A DNA stretch of 64,000 nucleotides from Lentisphaeria bacterium (GCA_017450705.1 JAFSTC010000048.1:45906-109905); one strand, 5' to 3'; positions 33,517 to 43,333 are shown, numbered from the stretch's first letter. Program-made: numbers and translations. Notes: a model not told the origin generated them from the sequence alone.

Positions 33517-34335
33517 TCAGGCCCGTTCCGGAAAGAGGTTTCTCGCGTTGCGCGTGGTGAGTGCCGCCAGCTCTTCGGTGCTCATGCCCCGCAAAGAGGC
33601 GGCGGTTTGCGCGATCAGGACGAGGTAACCGGGATGATTTTTCTTTCCCCGGTGAGGCACGGGAGCCAGATAGGGGGAGTCCGTTTCGATGAGCAGCCGG
33701 TCGTCGGGGACGGCCCGGAGCGCCTCGCGCACGTTTTCGGCCCGGCGGAAAGTGATCATGCCGGTGAAGCCGCAGTATCCGCCCAGCTCCAGAAATTTCT
33801 CCGCCCAGGCCGGCGTCCCGGCGAAGCAGTGGACGACGAAGCGTCCTCCGCTCCGGGCAAAGGGGACCAGCCGCTCGTAGGCGTCGCGGTAGGCCTCGTC
33901 GCGGCCCTCTCCGTCGCGGATGTGGATGACCGCGGGCAGGGACTTGTCGAGGGCCAGCGCGAGGAATTCCTCCAATACGGCGGTCTGGGCCTGTTTCGGG
34001 GAGAGTCCGTAATAGTAGTCCAGCCCCAGTTCGCCGACGGCCGCGGGGCGGGAGTCTCCTGAGAAAAGAGGCGAAAGATCCTCCCGGGCCGCCAGATATC
34101 TTTCCGCGTTGTGGGGGTGGACGCCCGCCGCCCAGCGGGCATTCGGGACCGCTTCCGCGAAGGACCGCGCCCGGCAGCTCTCCGTGAGATCGCCGCCCAT
34201 GGCCAGCAGCTCGAGAGAGTCGACGACTCCCGCGTCCAGCTGGGGCGGGACGGCGAGCTCCATGCGGACATTCGCCATGAACCCCGCGGGAGTATCCTCC
34301 CCGTCGTAGTGAAAGTGCGTGTCAAAGAGTTCCAT
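33517..34335 (-). CDS. TatD family metal-dependent hydrolase
   Basis: The 272-residue protein has the TatD pattern: FDTHFHYD with the first His-x-His at residues 6-8, AAGVHPHNAERY, VGELGLDYYYG with the metal Glu, PAVIHIRDGEGRDEAY, VVHCFAGTPAWAEKF, and LLIETDSPYLAPVPHRGKKN with the final Asp. Members are 3'-5' exonucleases or deoxyribonucleases acting on DNA ends, and some have quality-control roles. Each motif is intact, so the enzyme should be active in the cytoplasm. It lies nine bases after the LptF/G gene and two bases before the ABC exporter gene on the same strand. Confidence 0.94.
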   Translation of the reverse strand: MELFDTHFHYDGEDTPAGFMANVRMELAVPPQLDAGVVDSLELLAMGGDLTESCRARSFAEAVPNARWAAGVHPHNAERYLAAREDLSPLFSGDSRPAAVGELGLDYYYGLSPKQAQTAVLEEFLALALDKSLPAVIHIRDGEGRDEAYRDAYERLVPFARSGGRFVVHCFAGTPAWAEKFLELGGYCGFTGMITFRRAENVREALRAVPDDRLLIETDSPYLAPVPHRGKKNHPGYLVLIAQTAASLRGMSTEELAALTTRNARNLFPERA

Positions 34336-34344
34336 GATGATGAA

Positions 34345-35721
34345 CTAGTTGCGGTCCGTCAGCAGCCGCCATGCGCCGCAGATGATGAAGGCGGCCGTTG
34401 GCGCCAGACCGGCGACGGCGGGATTGATCAGACCGCCTTTGCCCAGCACCTGGAATATCTGGGCGATCACGATGTAGGCGACGATGATGACTACCGCGGT
34501 GATGACGGCCAGCAGACTGCCGGTGCGTTCGTTTTTCGTGGCCAGGGGGATGCCCAGGAACACCGCGAGGAAACAGGCCCACGGGAAGGCCAGGCGGTAG
34601 AAGAAGACCGTCATGTAGATGTTTTTGACCCGGGCGGGAAGCATGGGATTGCGCTTGACGGTGTTCCAGATGACCACGGTGGGCAGATCGTCTTTCTCGC
34701 GGATGGCGTTGAGGATGTCGTCGGGGGTCTCCGGGACGCTCCTCCTGGAGAAACGCAGGACGTCGAAGGCCAGATCCCTGTGCATGGAGGAGGTCCCGCG
34801 GCTGGCGGAAAAGCGGGTCTCGTCGTTGCGGTCGTAGCTCACGAAGGTGCCCTTTTCGAAGGTCCAGATGCCGGTCTTCCTGTCGTGGATCGTCCGTGAG
34901 GCGTAGATGTCGACCTTGCGGTCGAGGAGTTCTCGGCGCACGACCTCTCTCTGCCGTTCGGCGGAAAGCGCGAGGATCTTCGGCGCGTCGGTCTCGAAGA
35001 TGTCCCTGATTCGCCGTTCGTATCCCGGTGCGCCGGGGCGTCCGACGAGGGAACCGATCATTTCGTCGTTCCAGAAGGTCTTGAGCGTGACGTGCTGCTG
35101 CTCTTCGCCGCCGACGAAGGTTTTGAAGAGCCAGCGCCGCTTGTGGTCGGTGCTGCTGAAGGCCAGAAGGTTCTGCACCGTGCGCCTGCGGTCCGCGGCC
35201 CGGTCGTAAAGAGTCTCCGCCTGGCGTTCCGTGTAGGAGACGAGCCCTTCGTTGAAATAGATGTTGACCGCGGTCAGGATCAGGCCCATGACGAAGATGG
35301 AGCCGCCGCACCGCGTGAGCGAGATGCCGCTGGCGCGCATGGCGGTGATCTCCATGTTTTTCCCGAAGGTCGCCATGGTCCACATGCAGCCCAGCAGCAT
35401 GGAGATGGGCAATACGAAGCGGATGTTCCCCGGCAGCTTGTACGCGAGATAAAGCAGGATGTCCCGCGGGGCCGCCCGCGCTTCGAGAAAAGCCGAGATG
35501 TCCCGGTAGACGTCGCTCAGGATGAACAAAATGACGAACACCAGCAGGAGGATGCTGTACTTGATGAGAAATTCGCGCAGTATGTAGCTGTCCACGTTCC
35601 AGAGGGGGAACCACCGGCGCGGCAGCAGTTTCAGGTCGCTGTACTTCAACTTTCTCTTCCCGCTTTTCTTTGTTTTTCCGAAAGGGCGCGTCCCGCGCGG
35701 CGGAACACCGCGGCGCGACAT
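34345..35721 (-). CDS. LptF/LptG family permease (YjgP/YjgQ)
   Basis: The 458-residue protein has the LptF/G layout: a first membrane segment after YILREFLIKYSILLLVFVIL, two more through about residue 150 (NIRFVLPISMLLGCMWTMAT, GSIFVMGLILTAVNIYFNEG), a periplasmic beta-jellyroll domain (about 165-370), and three C-terminal membrane segments ending at GGLINPAVAGLAPTAAFIIC. It would form, with LptB and a partner, the ABC complex that pulls lipopolysaccharide from the inner membrane. Only one such gene is in view. The cytoplasmic N-terminus is about 45 residues longer than usual and basic. The ATG at 35721 follows GGAGG and a promoter at 35739-35767, so it heads the operon. Confidence 0.9.
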   Translation of the reverse strand: MSRRGVPPRGTRPFGKTKKSGKRKLKYSDLKLLPRRWFPLWNVDSYILREFLIKYSILLLVFVILFILSDVYRDISAFLEARAAPRDILLYLAYKLPGNIRFVLPISMLLGCMWTMATFGKNMEITAMRASGISLTRCGGSIFVMGLILTAVNIYFNEGLVSYTERQAETLYDRAADRRRTVQNLLAFSSTDHKRRWLFKTFVGGEEQQHVTLKTFWNDEMIGSLVGRPGAPGYERRIRDIFETDAPKILALSAERQREVVRRELLDRKVDIYASRTIHDRKTGIWTFEKGTFVSYDRNDETRFSASRGTSSMHRDLAFDVLRFSRRSVPETPDDILNAIREKDDLPTVVIWNTVKRNPMLPARVKNIYMTVFFYRLAFPWACFLAVFLGIPLATKNERTGSLLAVITAVVIIVAYIVIAQIFQVLGKGGLINPAVAGLAPTAAFIICGAWRLLTDRN

Positions 35722-35738
35722 GCCGGAGAGCCTCCGTT

Positions 35739-35767
35739 AATATACACCGCCGATCGCCGATAATCAA
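35739..35767 (-). promoter_or_regulatory. Promoter of the lptF/G operon
   Basis: Minus strand TTGATT (35767-35762), 17 bases, TATATT (35744-35739), 18 bases before the ATG. It is back to back with the leuS promoter. Confidence 0.75.
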
Positions 35768-35782
35768 TGCGATTTCACCGAC

Positions 35783-35811
35783 TTGTAAAAAAAACTGCTC
35801 CTGTGTATATT
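35783..35811 (+). promoter_or_regulatory. Promoter of leuS
   Basis: TTGTAA (35783-35788), 17 bases, TATATT (35806-35811). The leader to the leuS ATG is about 50 bases, with GGAGGGCGTCTGAGTT before the start. Confidence 0.75.
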
Positions 35812-35864
35812 ATACGCGGCATTTCGCAACGGTTTTTCGAACACGCATGGAGGGCGTCTGAGTT

Positions 35865-38423
35865 ATGGCATCGGAGTACGATTTTTCGTCCATCGAGAAA
35901 AAATGGCAGACTTACTGGGAGACCCGCCGCACGTTCCGTGCGGAAGACCTCTCCCCGAAACCCAAATACTATTGTCTCGACATGTTCCCCTATCCCTCCG
36001 GGGCGGGCCTCCATGTGGGACATCCCGAGGGCTACACCGCCACGGACATCATCTGCCGCTACAAGCGCATGAAGGGATTCAACGTGCTGCACCCCATGGG
36101 CTGGGACGCTTTCGGACTTCCCGCCGAGCAGTACGCCGTGGATACCGGGACCCATCCCGCGGTCACCACCAAAAAGAACATCGACAAGTTCCGCAGCCAG
36201 ATCAAGGCCCTCGGCTTCAGCTACGATTGGGACCGGGAGGTCAACACCACCGACAAAGAGTACTACAAGTGGACCCAGTGGATCTTCATCCAGCTCTACA
36301 AGAAAGGCCTCGCTTATCTGGACGAAGTCCCGGTGAACTGGTGTCCGGCCCTGGGGACGGTGCTGGCCAACGAGGAGGTCATCGACGGCCGCAGCGAGCG
36401 GGGCAATCATCCCGTCGAACGCCGCCCCATGAAACAGTGGATGTTCAAGATCACCGAATACGCCGAGCGCCTGCTTCAGGATCTGGATCTGCTGGACTGG
36501 CCCGAGGGCGTCAAGGAGATGCAGCGCAACTGGATCGGCAAGTCCACCGGCGCGGAGGTGATTTTCAAGACGGTCTGCGGTCACGAGATCACCGTCTACA
36601 CCACCCGTCCGGACACCCTTTTCGGCGCCACCTACATGGTGCTGGCGCCCGAGCATGAACTGGTGGACGTCATCACCACGCCCGAACGCAAGGCCGAGGT
36701 CGATGCCTACAAGGCGGCCGCGGCCCGCAAGAGCGAGCTCAGCCGGACCGATCTCTCCACCGAGAAGACCGGGGCCTTCACCGGCGCTTACGCCGTGGAT
36801 CCCGTCAACGGCGTCGAGATCCCGATCTGGATCGCCGACTACGTGCTGTCGAGCTACGGCACGGGAGCCATCATGGCGGTCCCGGCCCACGACACCCGGG
36901 ACTTCGAGTTCGCGCAGAAGTTCGGTCTGCCGGTCAAGTGCATCATCTCCCCCGACCCCGAGGCCGCGGCCAAAGCCGGAGCGGACGTTTCCGCCGTTCT
37001 GGCCGGCAAAGCCTGCTGGACGGGCGAGGGCAGACTCATCAACTCCTCCAACGACGCGGGGCTGGATCTCAACGGCCTCAGCGTCAAGGATTCCAAGCCC
37101 GCGGCGACCCGCTGGCTGGCCGAACGCGGTCTGGGCCGCGAATCGGTGAAATACAAGCTGCGGGACTGGCTCTTCAGCCGCCAGCGCTACTGGGGCGAGC
37201 CCTTCCCGGTGATCCACTACGACGACGGCTCCATCGAGCTGGTGGACGAGAAGGATCTGCCGGTGGCCCTGCCGGACATGCCCGATTTCAAGCCCACGGG
37301 GACCGGTGAACCGCCCCTGGCCAAGGCGAAGGACTGGGTCGATTACACCGATCCCGTCACCGGCCGCCACGGACGGAGAGAGACCAACACCATGCCCCAG
37401 TGGGCCGGCTCCTGCTGGTACTATCTGCGCTACATCGATCCGCACAACGCCTGCCGCGCCTGGGACGAAAAGCTGGAGCGCTACTGGATGCCCGTCGATC
37501 TTTACATCGGCGGCGCGGAGCACGCCGTGCTGCATCTGCTCTATGCCCGTTTCTGGCACAAGGTCCTCTTCGATCTGGGATTCGTCTCCACGCCGGAGCC
37601 CTTCATGAAGCTGGTCAACCAGGGGATGATCCTCGGGACCTCCTACAAGGACGGCCGGGGCGTCCTCGTTCCCACCGATCAGGTGGAGTTCACGCCCGCC
37701 GGGCCCGTGCGCAAGAGCGACGGCGAGAAGCTCACGGAATTCCCTGCAAAGATGTCCAAGAGCCTGCGGAACGTGGTCAATCCCGACGACGTCATCCGCC
37801 AGTACGGCGCGGACAGCATGCGGCTGTATGAAATGTTCATGGGCCCCCTGGAGGCCACCAAGCCCTGGAGCACCACGGGCGTCGAGGGGGTCTTCCGCTT
37901 CCTCAAGCGGGCGTGGCGGACCTTCGACGACGCGAAGATCGTCGATACTCCCATGAGCCCCGAACTGGCCCGTCTGGTCCACGGCACGGTGAAGAAGGTG
38001 GGTTCCGACATCGAGGCCTTCGGGTTCAACACGGCCATCAGCGCCATGATGGTGCTGCTCAACGATCTGGCGAAACTCCGGGAGATCCCCCGGGAGGCGG
38101 CGGAGAAATTCGTCCTGCTCCTGGCTCCCTTCGCGCCCCACCTCTGCGAGGAACTGTGGGAGAAGCTGGGGCATGCCGAAAGCCTCGCCTACGCGCCGTG
38201 GCCCGAGTTCGACGAAGCGCTGCTCAAGGTGGCCGAAATTGAGATCCTCGTGCAGGTGCTGGGCAAGCCCAAGGCCCGTCTGATGCTGCCGGTGGGGTGT
38301 GACGCCGCCGCCGCCGAAAAGATCGTCATGGCCGATGAAACGGTCAAGGCGGCCCTCGCGGGCAAGACGGTCGTCAAGGTCATCTATGTGCCCGGGCGGC
38401 TGATGAATATCGTTGTGAGATAA
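35865..38423 (+). CDS. leuS: Leucyl-tRNA synthetase
   Basis: The 852-residue class I synthetase charges tRNA-Leu. It shows the N-terminal [21 protein letters not shown] with the HIGH-type motif HVGH at residues 50-53, the zinc/insert and editing (CP1) domain around residues 220-420 with [20 protein letters not shown] and a conserved [11 protein letters not shown], a second catalytic half with [12 protein letters not shown], and KMSKSLRN near residue 630. The anticodon-binding domain and C-terminal domain follow (about 680-852). All motifs are intact and the length is usual. It has its own promoter divergent from lptF/G and no overlapping partner, so it is expressed as a housekeeping gene, perhaps with the small lipoprotein gene 25 bases downstream. 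Confidence 0.98.
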   Translation: MASEYDFSSIEKKWQTYWETRRTFRAEDLSPKPKYYCLDMFPYPSGAGLHVGHPEGYTATDIICRYKRMKGFNVLHPMGWDAFGLPAEQYAVDTGTHPAVTTKKNIDKFRSQIKALGFSYDWDREVNTTDKEYYKWTQWIFIQLYKKGLAYLDEVPVNWCPALGTVLANEEVIDGRSERGNHPVERRPMKQWMFKITEYAERLLQDLDLLDWPEGVKEMQRNWIGKSTGAEVIFKTVCGHEITVYTTRPDTLFGATYMVLAPEHELVDVITTPERKAEVDAYKAAAARKSELSRTDLSTEKTGAFTGAYAVDPVNGVEIPIWIADYVLSSYGTGAIMAVPAHDTRDFEFAQKFGLPVKCIISPDPEAAAKAGADVSAVLAGKACWTGEGRLINSSNDAGLDLNGLSVKDSKPAATRWLAERGLGRESVKYKLRDWLFSRQRYWGEPFPVIHYDDGSIELVDEKDLPVALPDMPDFKPTGTGEPPLAKAKDWVDYTDPVTGRHGRRETNTMPQWAGSCWYYLRYIDPHNACRAWDEKLERYWMPVDLYIGGAEHAVLHLLYARFWHKVLFDLGFVSTPEPFMKLVNQGMILGTSYKDGRGVLVPTDQVEFTPAGPVRKSDGEKLTEFPAKMSKSLRNVVNPDDVIRQYGADSMRLYEMFMGPLEATKPWSTTGVEGVFRFLKRAWRTFDDAKIVDTPMSPELARLVHGTVKKVGSDIEAFGFNTAISAMMVLLNDLAKLREIPREAAEKFVLLLAPFAPHLCEELWEKLGHAESLAYAPWPEFDEALLKVAEIEILVQVLGKPKARLMLPVGCDAAAAEKIVMADETVKAALAGKTVVKVIYVPGRLMNIVVR

Positions 38424-38448
38424 ATCGTTCGACAGGGAGGCTCGTTCA

Positions 38449-38901
38449 ATGAAGGCATTTTCCTTTTTCGCCGCGGCGGCGGCAGTGATTCTGTTCGCGG
38501 GGTGTTCCAGTCCGAAGCTCGACATCGGCGAGTACCGCATCGCCGAGAAGGACCGCGAGGACTTCATCGTGGCCTACGAGGACATGATCTTTCTGCAGAT
38601 CCGCAGTCCTCAGTACGCGCCGGGGTCGCTGGAATACTGGAACTGGGCGGGCAAATACAGCATCTCCGACGGCGGCGAGATCGTTCTCGACATGGACCGG
38701 GAAACGGCCAAGAGGTGGCGGTTCTATTACACCTTTCTCCGCAAACGTTCGGGGATCGTCCTCAATGACTTGAGCAGCAACAAAGGGTACCTGCTGAAAT
38801 ACCGCATCCCCCGGCGCCGCGCCGGCGCCCGGCCCGGCGTCGTCCCCACGGGATCCACCGGGACGGAGCCCAATTACGCCCCCGTTCCGGCGGACGAGTG
38901 A
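38449..38901 (+). CDS. Hypothetical lipoprotein
   Basis: The 150-residue protein begins MKAFSFFAAAAAVILFAGCS with a lipobox LFAGC, so Cys19 should be lipidated. The mature part is acidic then basic, with IGEYRIAEKDREDFIVAYED, YWNWAGKYSISDGGEIVLDM and a Pro/Arg-rich tail (RIPRRRAGARPGVVPTG). No family is recognised. GGGAGG precedes the ATG. It is 25 bases downstream of leuS and 33 bases upstream of the flavin-reductase-like gene, forming a series of small envelope proteins on the plus strand. Confidence 0.8.
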   Translation: MKAFSFFAAAAAVILFAGCSSPKLDIGEYRIAEKDREDFIVAYEDMIFLQIRSPQYAPGSLEYWNWAGKYSISDGGEIVLDMDRETAKRWRFYYTFLRKRSGIVLNDLSSNKGYLLKYRIPRRRAGARPGVVPTGSTGTEPNYAPVPADE

Positions 38902-38934
38902 CGGTTTTTTCACGGAACGGGTGAGGTGAAGACG

Positions 38935-39561
38935 ATGCGTTCGATCGCGGTTCTTTCAATTGTCGGAGTCCTGTTTTCCCGCCTCGTCCTTTGCGGGGCC
39001 GACGCTCCTCTGCCGCCAAGGCAGAAGCCATTGCCTGTCAAGGCGTTTTATGAGAACTTCGAGGAGGTCTCCGTCAAGAAGGACACGGGGCTTCTCTTCG
39101 CTCCCGGCGTCTATCTGGGGACGGCGGGGACTCCGGCGCATTACAACTCGCTCACGCTGGGCTGGGGCGCTTCCGGCGTCCTCTGGAGCAAACCCGTCGC
39201 CATCGTCTACATCAGGGAAAACCGCTTCAGTTTCCGCTATTTCGAGGAAAATCCGGTTTTCGTGCTGTCGTGGTACGGCAAAAAGGAGAGACCCGCGCTC
39301 ATGAAAATTTTTGGCGGCACCTCGGGCCGGGATACGGACAAGGAGAAGCTTTCGGGCTTCACCCCCGTCGAGACGCCCGGAGGGAGCGTCACCTATCTGC
39401 AGGCCGAAAAGGTCGTCATCTGCCGGAAAGTCCTGCGGACGGCCGTTCCCGCCGCCGCCGTGCCCGGGCCGCTCCAGGCCCGGCTGGGCCGCGACGGATT
39501 CGTTCACATCCAGTACACGGGGGAGGTGCTGAGCGTCTGGCGCCGCAAAGCCGGTAAATAG
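38935..39561 (+). CDS. Flavin reductase-like (FMN-binding split barrel) protein with signal peptide
   Basis: The 208-residue protein resembles the flavin reductase-like / HpaC-type split-barrel family. The family core is visible: YNSLTLGWGASGVLWSKPVA, then IVYIRENRFSFRYFEENPVF and FGGTSGRDTDKEKLSGFTPV, where related proteins bind FMN. Unlike most members it opens with MRSIAVLSIVGVLFSRLVLC, which looks like a signal peptide or lipobox, so a periplasmic flavoprotein is suggested. The ATG at 38935 is preferred because GAGG lies eight bases in front; the GTG at 38926 is an alternative. Partners are unknown. It lies between two small envelope protein genes. Confidence 0.75.
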   Translation: MRSIAVLSIVGVLFSRLVLCGADAPLPPRQKPLPVKAFYENFEEVSVKKDTGLLFAPGVYLGTAGTPAHYNSLTLGWGASGVLWSKPVAIVYIRENRFSFRYFEENPVFVLSWYGKKERPALMKIFGGTSGRDTDKEKLSGFTPVETPGGSVTYLQAEKVVICRKVLRTAVPAAAVPGPLQARLGRDGFVHIQYTGEVLSVWRRKAGK

Positions 39562-39590
39562 CCGTTTCGGGCTCGGAAGGGAAGAGGACA

Positions 39591-40136
39591 GTGAAGAAAA
39601 AACGTTGGCGTCTGCTTCTGATCGCGGGCGGGGTCCTGCTGCTTCTGGCAGGGCTCTGCGCCGTTCTGTTCCGGGGCGGTGAGTCGGAGCAGGAGCTCTC
39701 GCAGGAGGAGCAGTTCCTCAGGAACGCCTCCCGCGCGTTCGACCCGACGCAATCGACGCTGAAGCGTTTTTCCACGCTCTACCGGGCGGCGAGAAAACTT
39801 GAGGGCGTCCCGCAGGAGCGGCGTCAGAAACTGATCCTCAAGGCCATGGCCGACGGAACGAACGGCAGCATCGACGCCTTTCGCGCCCTGCCGGAATCCG
39901 AGAAGCCGGCCCGCGCGGAGCTTTTGTACAAGGATGCGTTGCGCACGCGGGATTTCTACCGGTCTCTGCCCGAAAAACACCGCCGCCGCGCCCGTGAATT
40001 GCTCAGGAACGATCCCGAGATCCAGGCGGAGGCCGCCCGCATGGTGCACACCGTGGTGAACCGCCTGAACGATCCGGAGAAAAAAATGCTCAGTCCCGTG
40101 TTGCAGGTCTGGCAGACGATGCTGAAGGAGAAATGA
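39591..40136 (+). CDS. Hypothetical membrane-anchored protein
   Basis: The 181-residue protein starts at GTG 39591 after AAGAGGACA. Residues 4-27 ([20 protein letters not shown]) form one membrane anchor after a positive patch, placing the rest in the periplasm. The soluble part is helical and charged ([40 protein letters not shown]) and ends in a long helix. No family is recognised. It is followed 13 bases later by a pseudopilin gene, and the two are probably co-translated, so it could be a helper of that pseudopilin; this is only a neighbourhood argument. Confidence 0.75.
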   Translation: MKKKRWRLLLIAGGVLLLLAGLCAVLFRGGESEQELSQEEQFLRNASRAFDPTQSTLKRFSTLYRAARKLEGVPQERRQKLILKAMADGTNGSIDAFRALPESEKPARAELLYKDALRTRDFYRSLPEKHRRRARELLRNDPEIQAEAARMVHTVVNRLNDPEKKMLSPVLQVWQTMLKEK

Positions 40137-40149
40137 AAGGAGAAATGAT

Positions 40150-40686
40150 ATGCCGCGCAGAAGAGATCCGTTCCCGCACTCGTGTTTCACCCTTATAGAA
40201 CTGCTGGTCGTGATCGCGATCATCGGTGTCCTGGCCGGACTGGGTCTGCCTGCACTGAGCTCGGCGCGGGAGCGGGCGCGGCGGACGGGATGCGCCTCGA
40301 ACCTCCGGCAGATCGGTCTGGGGCTGGAGCTGTACGCCTCCGGCACCCGGGGACTTCTGCCGCACTGCGAGGGAGTCCCCTTCGTGGGCGGACGGCCGTA
40401 TCTCAGGCAGACGCTGAACGACGCGGGTCTCGAGCTGAAAAAGGTGTTTCTCTGTCCTTCCGACCCCCGGCCGGGCGCGGCGGATCCCGCCGATCCGGGA
40501 AGTTACGAGTGGAATTCGATGGCCAACGGTTACCCCCTCGATCCGAAAAAACTCAGCGAGATCGTGCCCGGATACGAGCTCCCGATCCTGGCCGACCGGG
40601 AGTCTCTGCACGGACCCGAGGGGAGCGACCGGGCCAAAAACGTCCTTTATCTGCCTCTCGAGACCCGGGAACAGCTGAAACAGTGA
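40150..40686 (+). CDS. Type II secretion-like pseudopilin (short)
   Basis: The 178-residue protein has a 12-residue basic leader ([12 protein letters not shown]) and then [20 protein letters not shown] and [20 protein letters not shown], the prepilin-type helix. The globular domain is smaller than in the other pseudopilins of the window and includes [20 protein letters not shown] and [20 protein letters not shown], which resembles the C-terminal part of minor GspG/H-like pseudopilins rather than the DUF1559 group. AAAGGAGAAATGAT precedes the ATG. The unit seems to end here; the next gene has its own promoter. Confidence 0.88.
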   Translation: MPRRRDPFPHSCFTLIELLVVIAIIGVLAGLGLPALSSARERARRTGCASNLRQIGLGLELYASGTRGLLPHCEGVPFVGGRPYLRQTLNDAGLELKKVFLCPSDPRPGAADPADPGSYEWNSMANGYPLDPKKLSEIVPGYELPILADRESLHGPEGSDRAKNVLYLPLETREQLKQ

Positions 40687-40787
40687 CCCTTCCCCGGCAG
40701 GGGCCGGACTTTCAGGAGGGCGGAGCGCTTTTTCCCGGATCGGCCGCGAAAAAATCGAAATAAATCCATAAAAAACGGGATTCCGCC

Positions 40788-40816
40788 TTGCATTTTCGTC
40801 TTACAGTAAGTATATT
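40788..40816 (+). promoter_or_regulatory. Promoter of the TIGR04073 gene
   Basis: TTGCAT (40788-40793), 17 bases, TATATT (40811-40816). It supports the ATG at 40909 over an upstream in-frame ATG at 40825. Confidence 0.75.
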
Positions 40817-40908
40817 TTCCCCGTATGTATTGTCAAAAGGCGGTTTTTCCGTCGCGGGCGGAAGCCGCGCGGCAGGTCTGCCGCTTCAAAAAACAAGGGA
40901 TTCGGAAT

Positions 40909-41355
40909 ATGAAGTTCGGTAAATCGCTCGTTCTGCTGCTGCTTGTGCTTTTCGCTTTCACTGCCGTGCCGCAGGCGTCCGCCGAAGAGGCGGCCCAGCC
41001 CAAGGGGCAGTGGATCCTTCTCCCCGTCATGAAACTCAGCCGCGGCATCGCCAACGTGGCCTTCAGTCCTCTGGAACTGCCCATGAAGTGGTGGGATACC
41101 ACGAACGAGCTGGGCGGCATCGCCGGCCTCACCTACGGCACGCTCAAGGGCGTCTGCTTCATTCTGGCCCGCATCGGCGTGGGCGTGGTGGACATCGTCA
41201 CCTTCCCGTGCCCGCTGCCCAACTGTCCCGAGGATCCCTCGGGCTACGGCAGCGGCTACGGTCCCATCATGACGCCCGCGTGGGTGGTGGATATCGACCA
41301 CGACTGGCAGAACTTCGTCTACCGCGAAGAGGCCATCATCACCGAGAGGAACTGA
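40909..41355 (+). CDS. Exosortase system-associated protein, TIGR04073-like
   Basis: The 148-residue protein has a signal peptide (MKFGKSLVLLLLVLFAFTAV, cleaved near ASAEE) and then MKLSRGIANVAFSPLELPMK, GGIAGLTYGTLKGVCFILAR, GVGVVDIVTFPCPLPNCPED, which match the TIGR04073 family. These small exported proteins occur in genomes with exosortase/PEP-CTERM systems, and their function is unknown. The central hydrophobic stretch could insert in the outer membrane or pack as hairpins. It has its own promoter and is followed by a clear terminator, so it is monocistronic. Confidence 0.82.
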   Translation: MKFGKSLVLLLLVLFAFTAVPQASAEEAAQPKGQWILLPVMKLSRGIANVAFSPLELPMKWWDTTNELGGIAGLTYGTLKGVCFILARIGVGVVDIVTFPCPLPNCPEDPSGYGSGYGPIMTPAWVVDIDHDWQNFVYREEAIITERN

Positions 41356-41388
41356 CGCGTCTCCCGGCCGCTGCGCCGGAGAATGCCG

Positions 41389-41421
41389 CGGGAGGGGCCG
41401 TCCCTCCCGTAAGTTTTTCTT
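41389..41421 (+). terminator. Intrinsic terminator after the TIGR04073 gene
   Basis: CGGGAGGG (41389-41396), loop GCCGT, CCCTCCCG (41402-41409), then TAAGTTTTTC. The perfect 8 bp stem and T-run separate this unit from ychF. Confidence 0.8.
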
Positions 41422-41457
41422 CTTCAGATCCTTCCTGAATCGCCGGGAGTGTTGAAA

Positions 41458-42558
41458 ATGAGTTTTTCCTGCGGATTTGTCGGTCTGCCCAACGTGGGCA
41501 AGTCAACTTTGTTCAACGCGCTGTGTCACGGCGGCGCCGAGGCCGCGAACTTCCCCTTCTGCACCATCGAACCCAATACCGGCATCGTCTCCGTTCCCGA
41601 CGACCGGCTGGAGGTGCTTGCCGAAATGGAGAAGTCCGGGAGGATAGTGCCCTCCACCCTCAAGTTCATCGATATCGCGGGACTGGTCCGCGGCGCCAGT
41701 CAGGGGCAGGGGCTCGGGAACCAGTTCCTCGGCCACATCCGCAACGTCGATGCCGTCGCCCACGTCGTCCGGGTTTTCGACGACTCCGATGTGGTCCACG
41801 TCGACGGCGACTTCGACCCCGTGAGCGACCTGGAGACCATCGAAACGGAGCTTCTGCTCTCCGATCTCGAGATGATGGAAAAACGCCGCGACCGCGCCCA
41901 CAAGACCGCCCGGACCAACGACCCGGACGCCAAGTTCGAATACGAGACGATCCTCGACATCTGCAAGCAGCTGGCCGAGGGCCGGATCCCTGCGTACGAC
42001 CGGGAAAACGAGAAAGCCGTCAAACTTGTCGGCTCCTTCGAGATGCTCTGCCTCAAGCCCGCTTTCATCTGCGCCAACATCGGCGAAGACCTGATCGGCT
42101 GTGCGGAAGAAAATCCCAAGTATAAGCGCCTTCTGGAGTTCGCCGCGTCCCGGAAGCTGGAGGTCATCCCCGTCTGCGCCAAGCTGGAGGAGGAGCTCAG
42201 CCGCCTCGAGCCCGGGGAGGCCAAAAGCTTCATGGCCGACCTGGGGATCGAGAGATCCGGTCTCGAACGGGTCATCCAGACCGGATACAGACTGCTCAAC
42301 TACATCACATTTTTCACCGCGGGCCCCATGGAGTCCCGGGCGTGGACCGTCGTCAAAGGCGCCAAGGCTCCCGAGGCCGCGGGAAAGATCCACACCGATC
42401 TCCAGCGCGGGTTCATCCGCATGGAGACCGTCTCCTACGACGACATGGTCTCCTGCGGCGGCTGGAATGCCGCCCAGACCGCCGGCAAACTGCGCATCGA
42501 GGGCAAGGACTATGTGGTCCAGGACGGCGACGTCATCCACGTGAGATTTTCCGTCTGA
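41458..42558 (+). CDS. ychF: Redox-regulated ATPase YchF (OLA1/Obg-like)
   Basis: The 366-residue protein has the YchF layout. The P-loop is GFVGLPNVGKSTLFNAL at residues 6-22; ANFPFCTIEPNTGIVSVPDD is the switch region typical of YchF; DIAGLVRGASQGQGLGNQFL follows as G3. The coiled-coil insert (about 130-200) and the C-terminal TGS domain (from FFTAGPMESRAWTVVKGAKA to DGDVIHVRFSV) complete it. YchF hydrolyses ATP more readily than GTP and binds ribosomes and the proteasome or stress factors in different organisms. The ATG at 41458 is chosen for GGGAG eight bases upstream and the family N-terminus MSFSCGFVG; a GTG at 41449 is in frame. It stands alone after a terminator. Confidence 0.97.
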   Translation: MSFSCGFVGLPNVGKSTLFNALCHGGAEAANFPFCTIEPNTGIVSVPDDRLEVLAEMEKSGRIVPSTLKFIDIAGLVRGASQGQGLGNQFLGHIRNVDAVAHVVRVFDDSDVVHVDGDFDPVSDLETIETELLLSDLEMMEKRRDRAHKTARTNDPDAKFEYETILDICKQLAEGRIPAYDRENEKAVKLVGSFEMLCLKPAFICANIGEDLIGCAEENPKYKRLLEFAASRKLEVIPVCAKLEEELSRLEPGEAKSFMADLGIERSGLERVIQTGYRLLNYITFFTAGPMESRAWTVVKGAKAPEAAGKIHTDLQRGFIRMETVSYDDMVSCGGWNAAQTAGKLRIEGKDYVVQDGDVIHVRFSV

Positions 42559-42652
42559 CTTTTTCCCGGCGTTTCGGGAAACGGCGGAGGAACGGATTTT
42601 TTCCGCATATCTGAAGATGATTTTTTCTTAACGGGCGACAGTGGGGTATTTC

Positions 42653-43333
42653 ATGGCGAAAAGGAAGTCGGGGAGGGGCGGAATCCAGGCGGGCGGTCCG
42701 CCGCGGACCGGTTTCTTCCGCAGGATGTCGAAGTATTTGGGGCGGATCCTGCTGATCCTGCTCGGCGGTCTCATCTTCAATCTTGACAGGCTGGGGGATT
42801 TCAGCACAACGCTCCTCCGGCACCGGGAGCTTGTCCCCTACCGTCTCCGGGTGTTCCTGCCCGGCGGTTCCGCGCCCGCGGGGCAGGCGCAGAAAAACGA
42901 GGTGCTCCAGGGAAGGGTCACGGAGGTCTACGACGGCGACACCATCACGCTTCTTGCGGGAGAAAAGAATTACCGGATCCGGTTCTACGGCATCGACGCG
43001 CCGGAGGCCAAACAGCAGGACGGCATCGCCTCGCGTGACGCTCTCCGCGAGAAGATCCTCGGGCAGGATGTGACCGTCACGGTCAAAAACGTCGACCGCT
43101 ACGGCCGTGCCGTGGGAAAAGTCTCCCGGGAGGGCCGGGACATCAACCTCGAAATGGTGCGCGAAGGCCACGCGTGGTACTACGCCAACTACGCCAAGGG
43201 CGAACGCGATCTGGAGGACGCCCAGCGGATCGCCCGCGAAAACCGCCTCGGCCTCTGGCATGCCGAGGCTCCGGTCCCCCCGTGGCAGTACCGCGTCGCC
43301 GAGAAAAATACGGAGAAGGGCGGGAAAAAATGA
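42653..43333 (+). CDS. Membrane-anchored staphylococcal nuclease-like (thermonuclease) protein
   Basis: The 226-residue protein has an N-terminal basic stretch and one membrane segment (LGRILLILLGGLIFNLDRLG, about residues 25-44), then an SNase domain from residue 80: LQGRVTEVYDGDTITLLAGE, YRIRFYGIDAPEAKQQ, and RYGRAVGKV, with the catalytic Arg and acidic residues in place, ending WYYANYAKGERDLEDAQRIA. SNase enzymes cut DNA and RNA with calcium. The anchor would keep the domain on the outer face of the inner membrane. The start at 42653 follows GTGGGG; a GTG at 42641 is possible. It overlaps the fucosidase gene by an ATGA junction. Confidence 0.9.
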   Translation: MAKRKSGRGGIQAGGPPRTGFFRRMSKYLGRILLILLGGLIFNLDRLGDFSTTLLRHRELVPYRLRVFLPGGSAPAGQAQKNEVLQGRVTEVYDGDTITLLAGEKNYRIRFYGIDAPEAKQQDGIASRDALREKILGQDVTVTVKNVDRYGRAVGKVSREGRDINLEMVREGHAWYYANYAKGERDLEDAQRIARENRLGLWHAEAPVPPWQYRVAEKNTEKGGKK

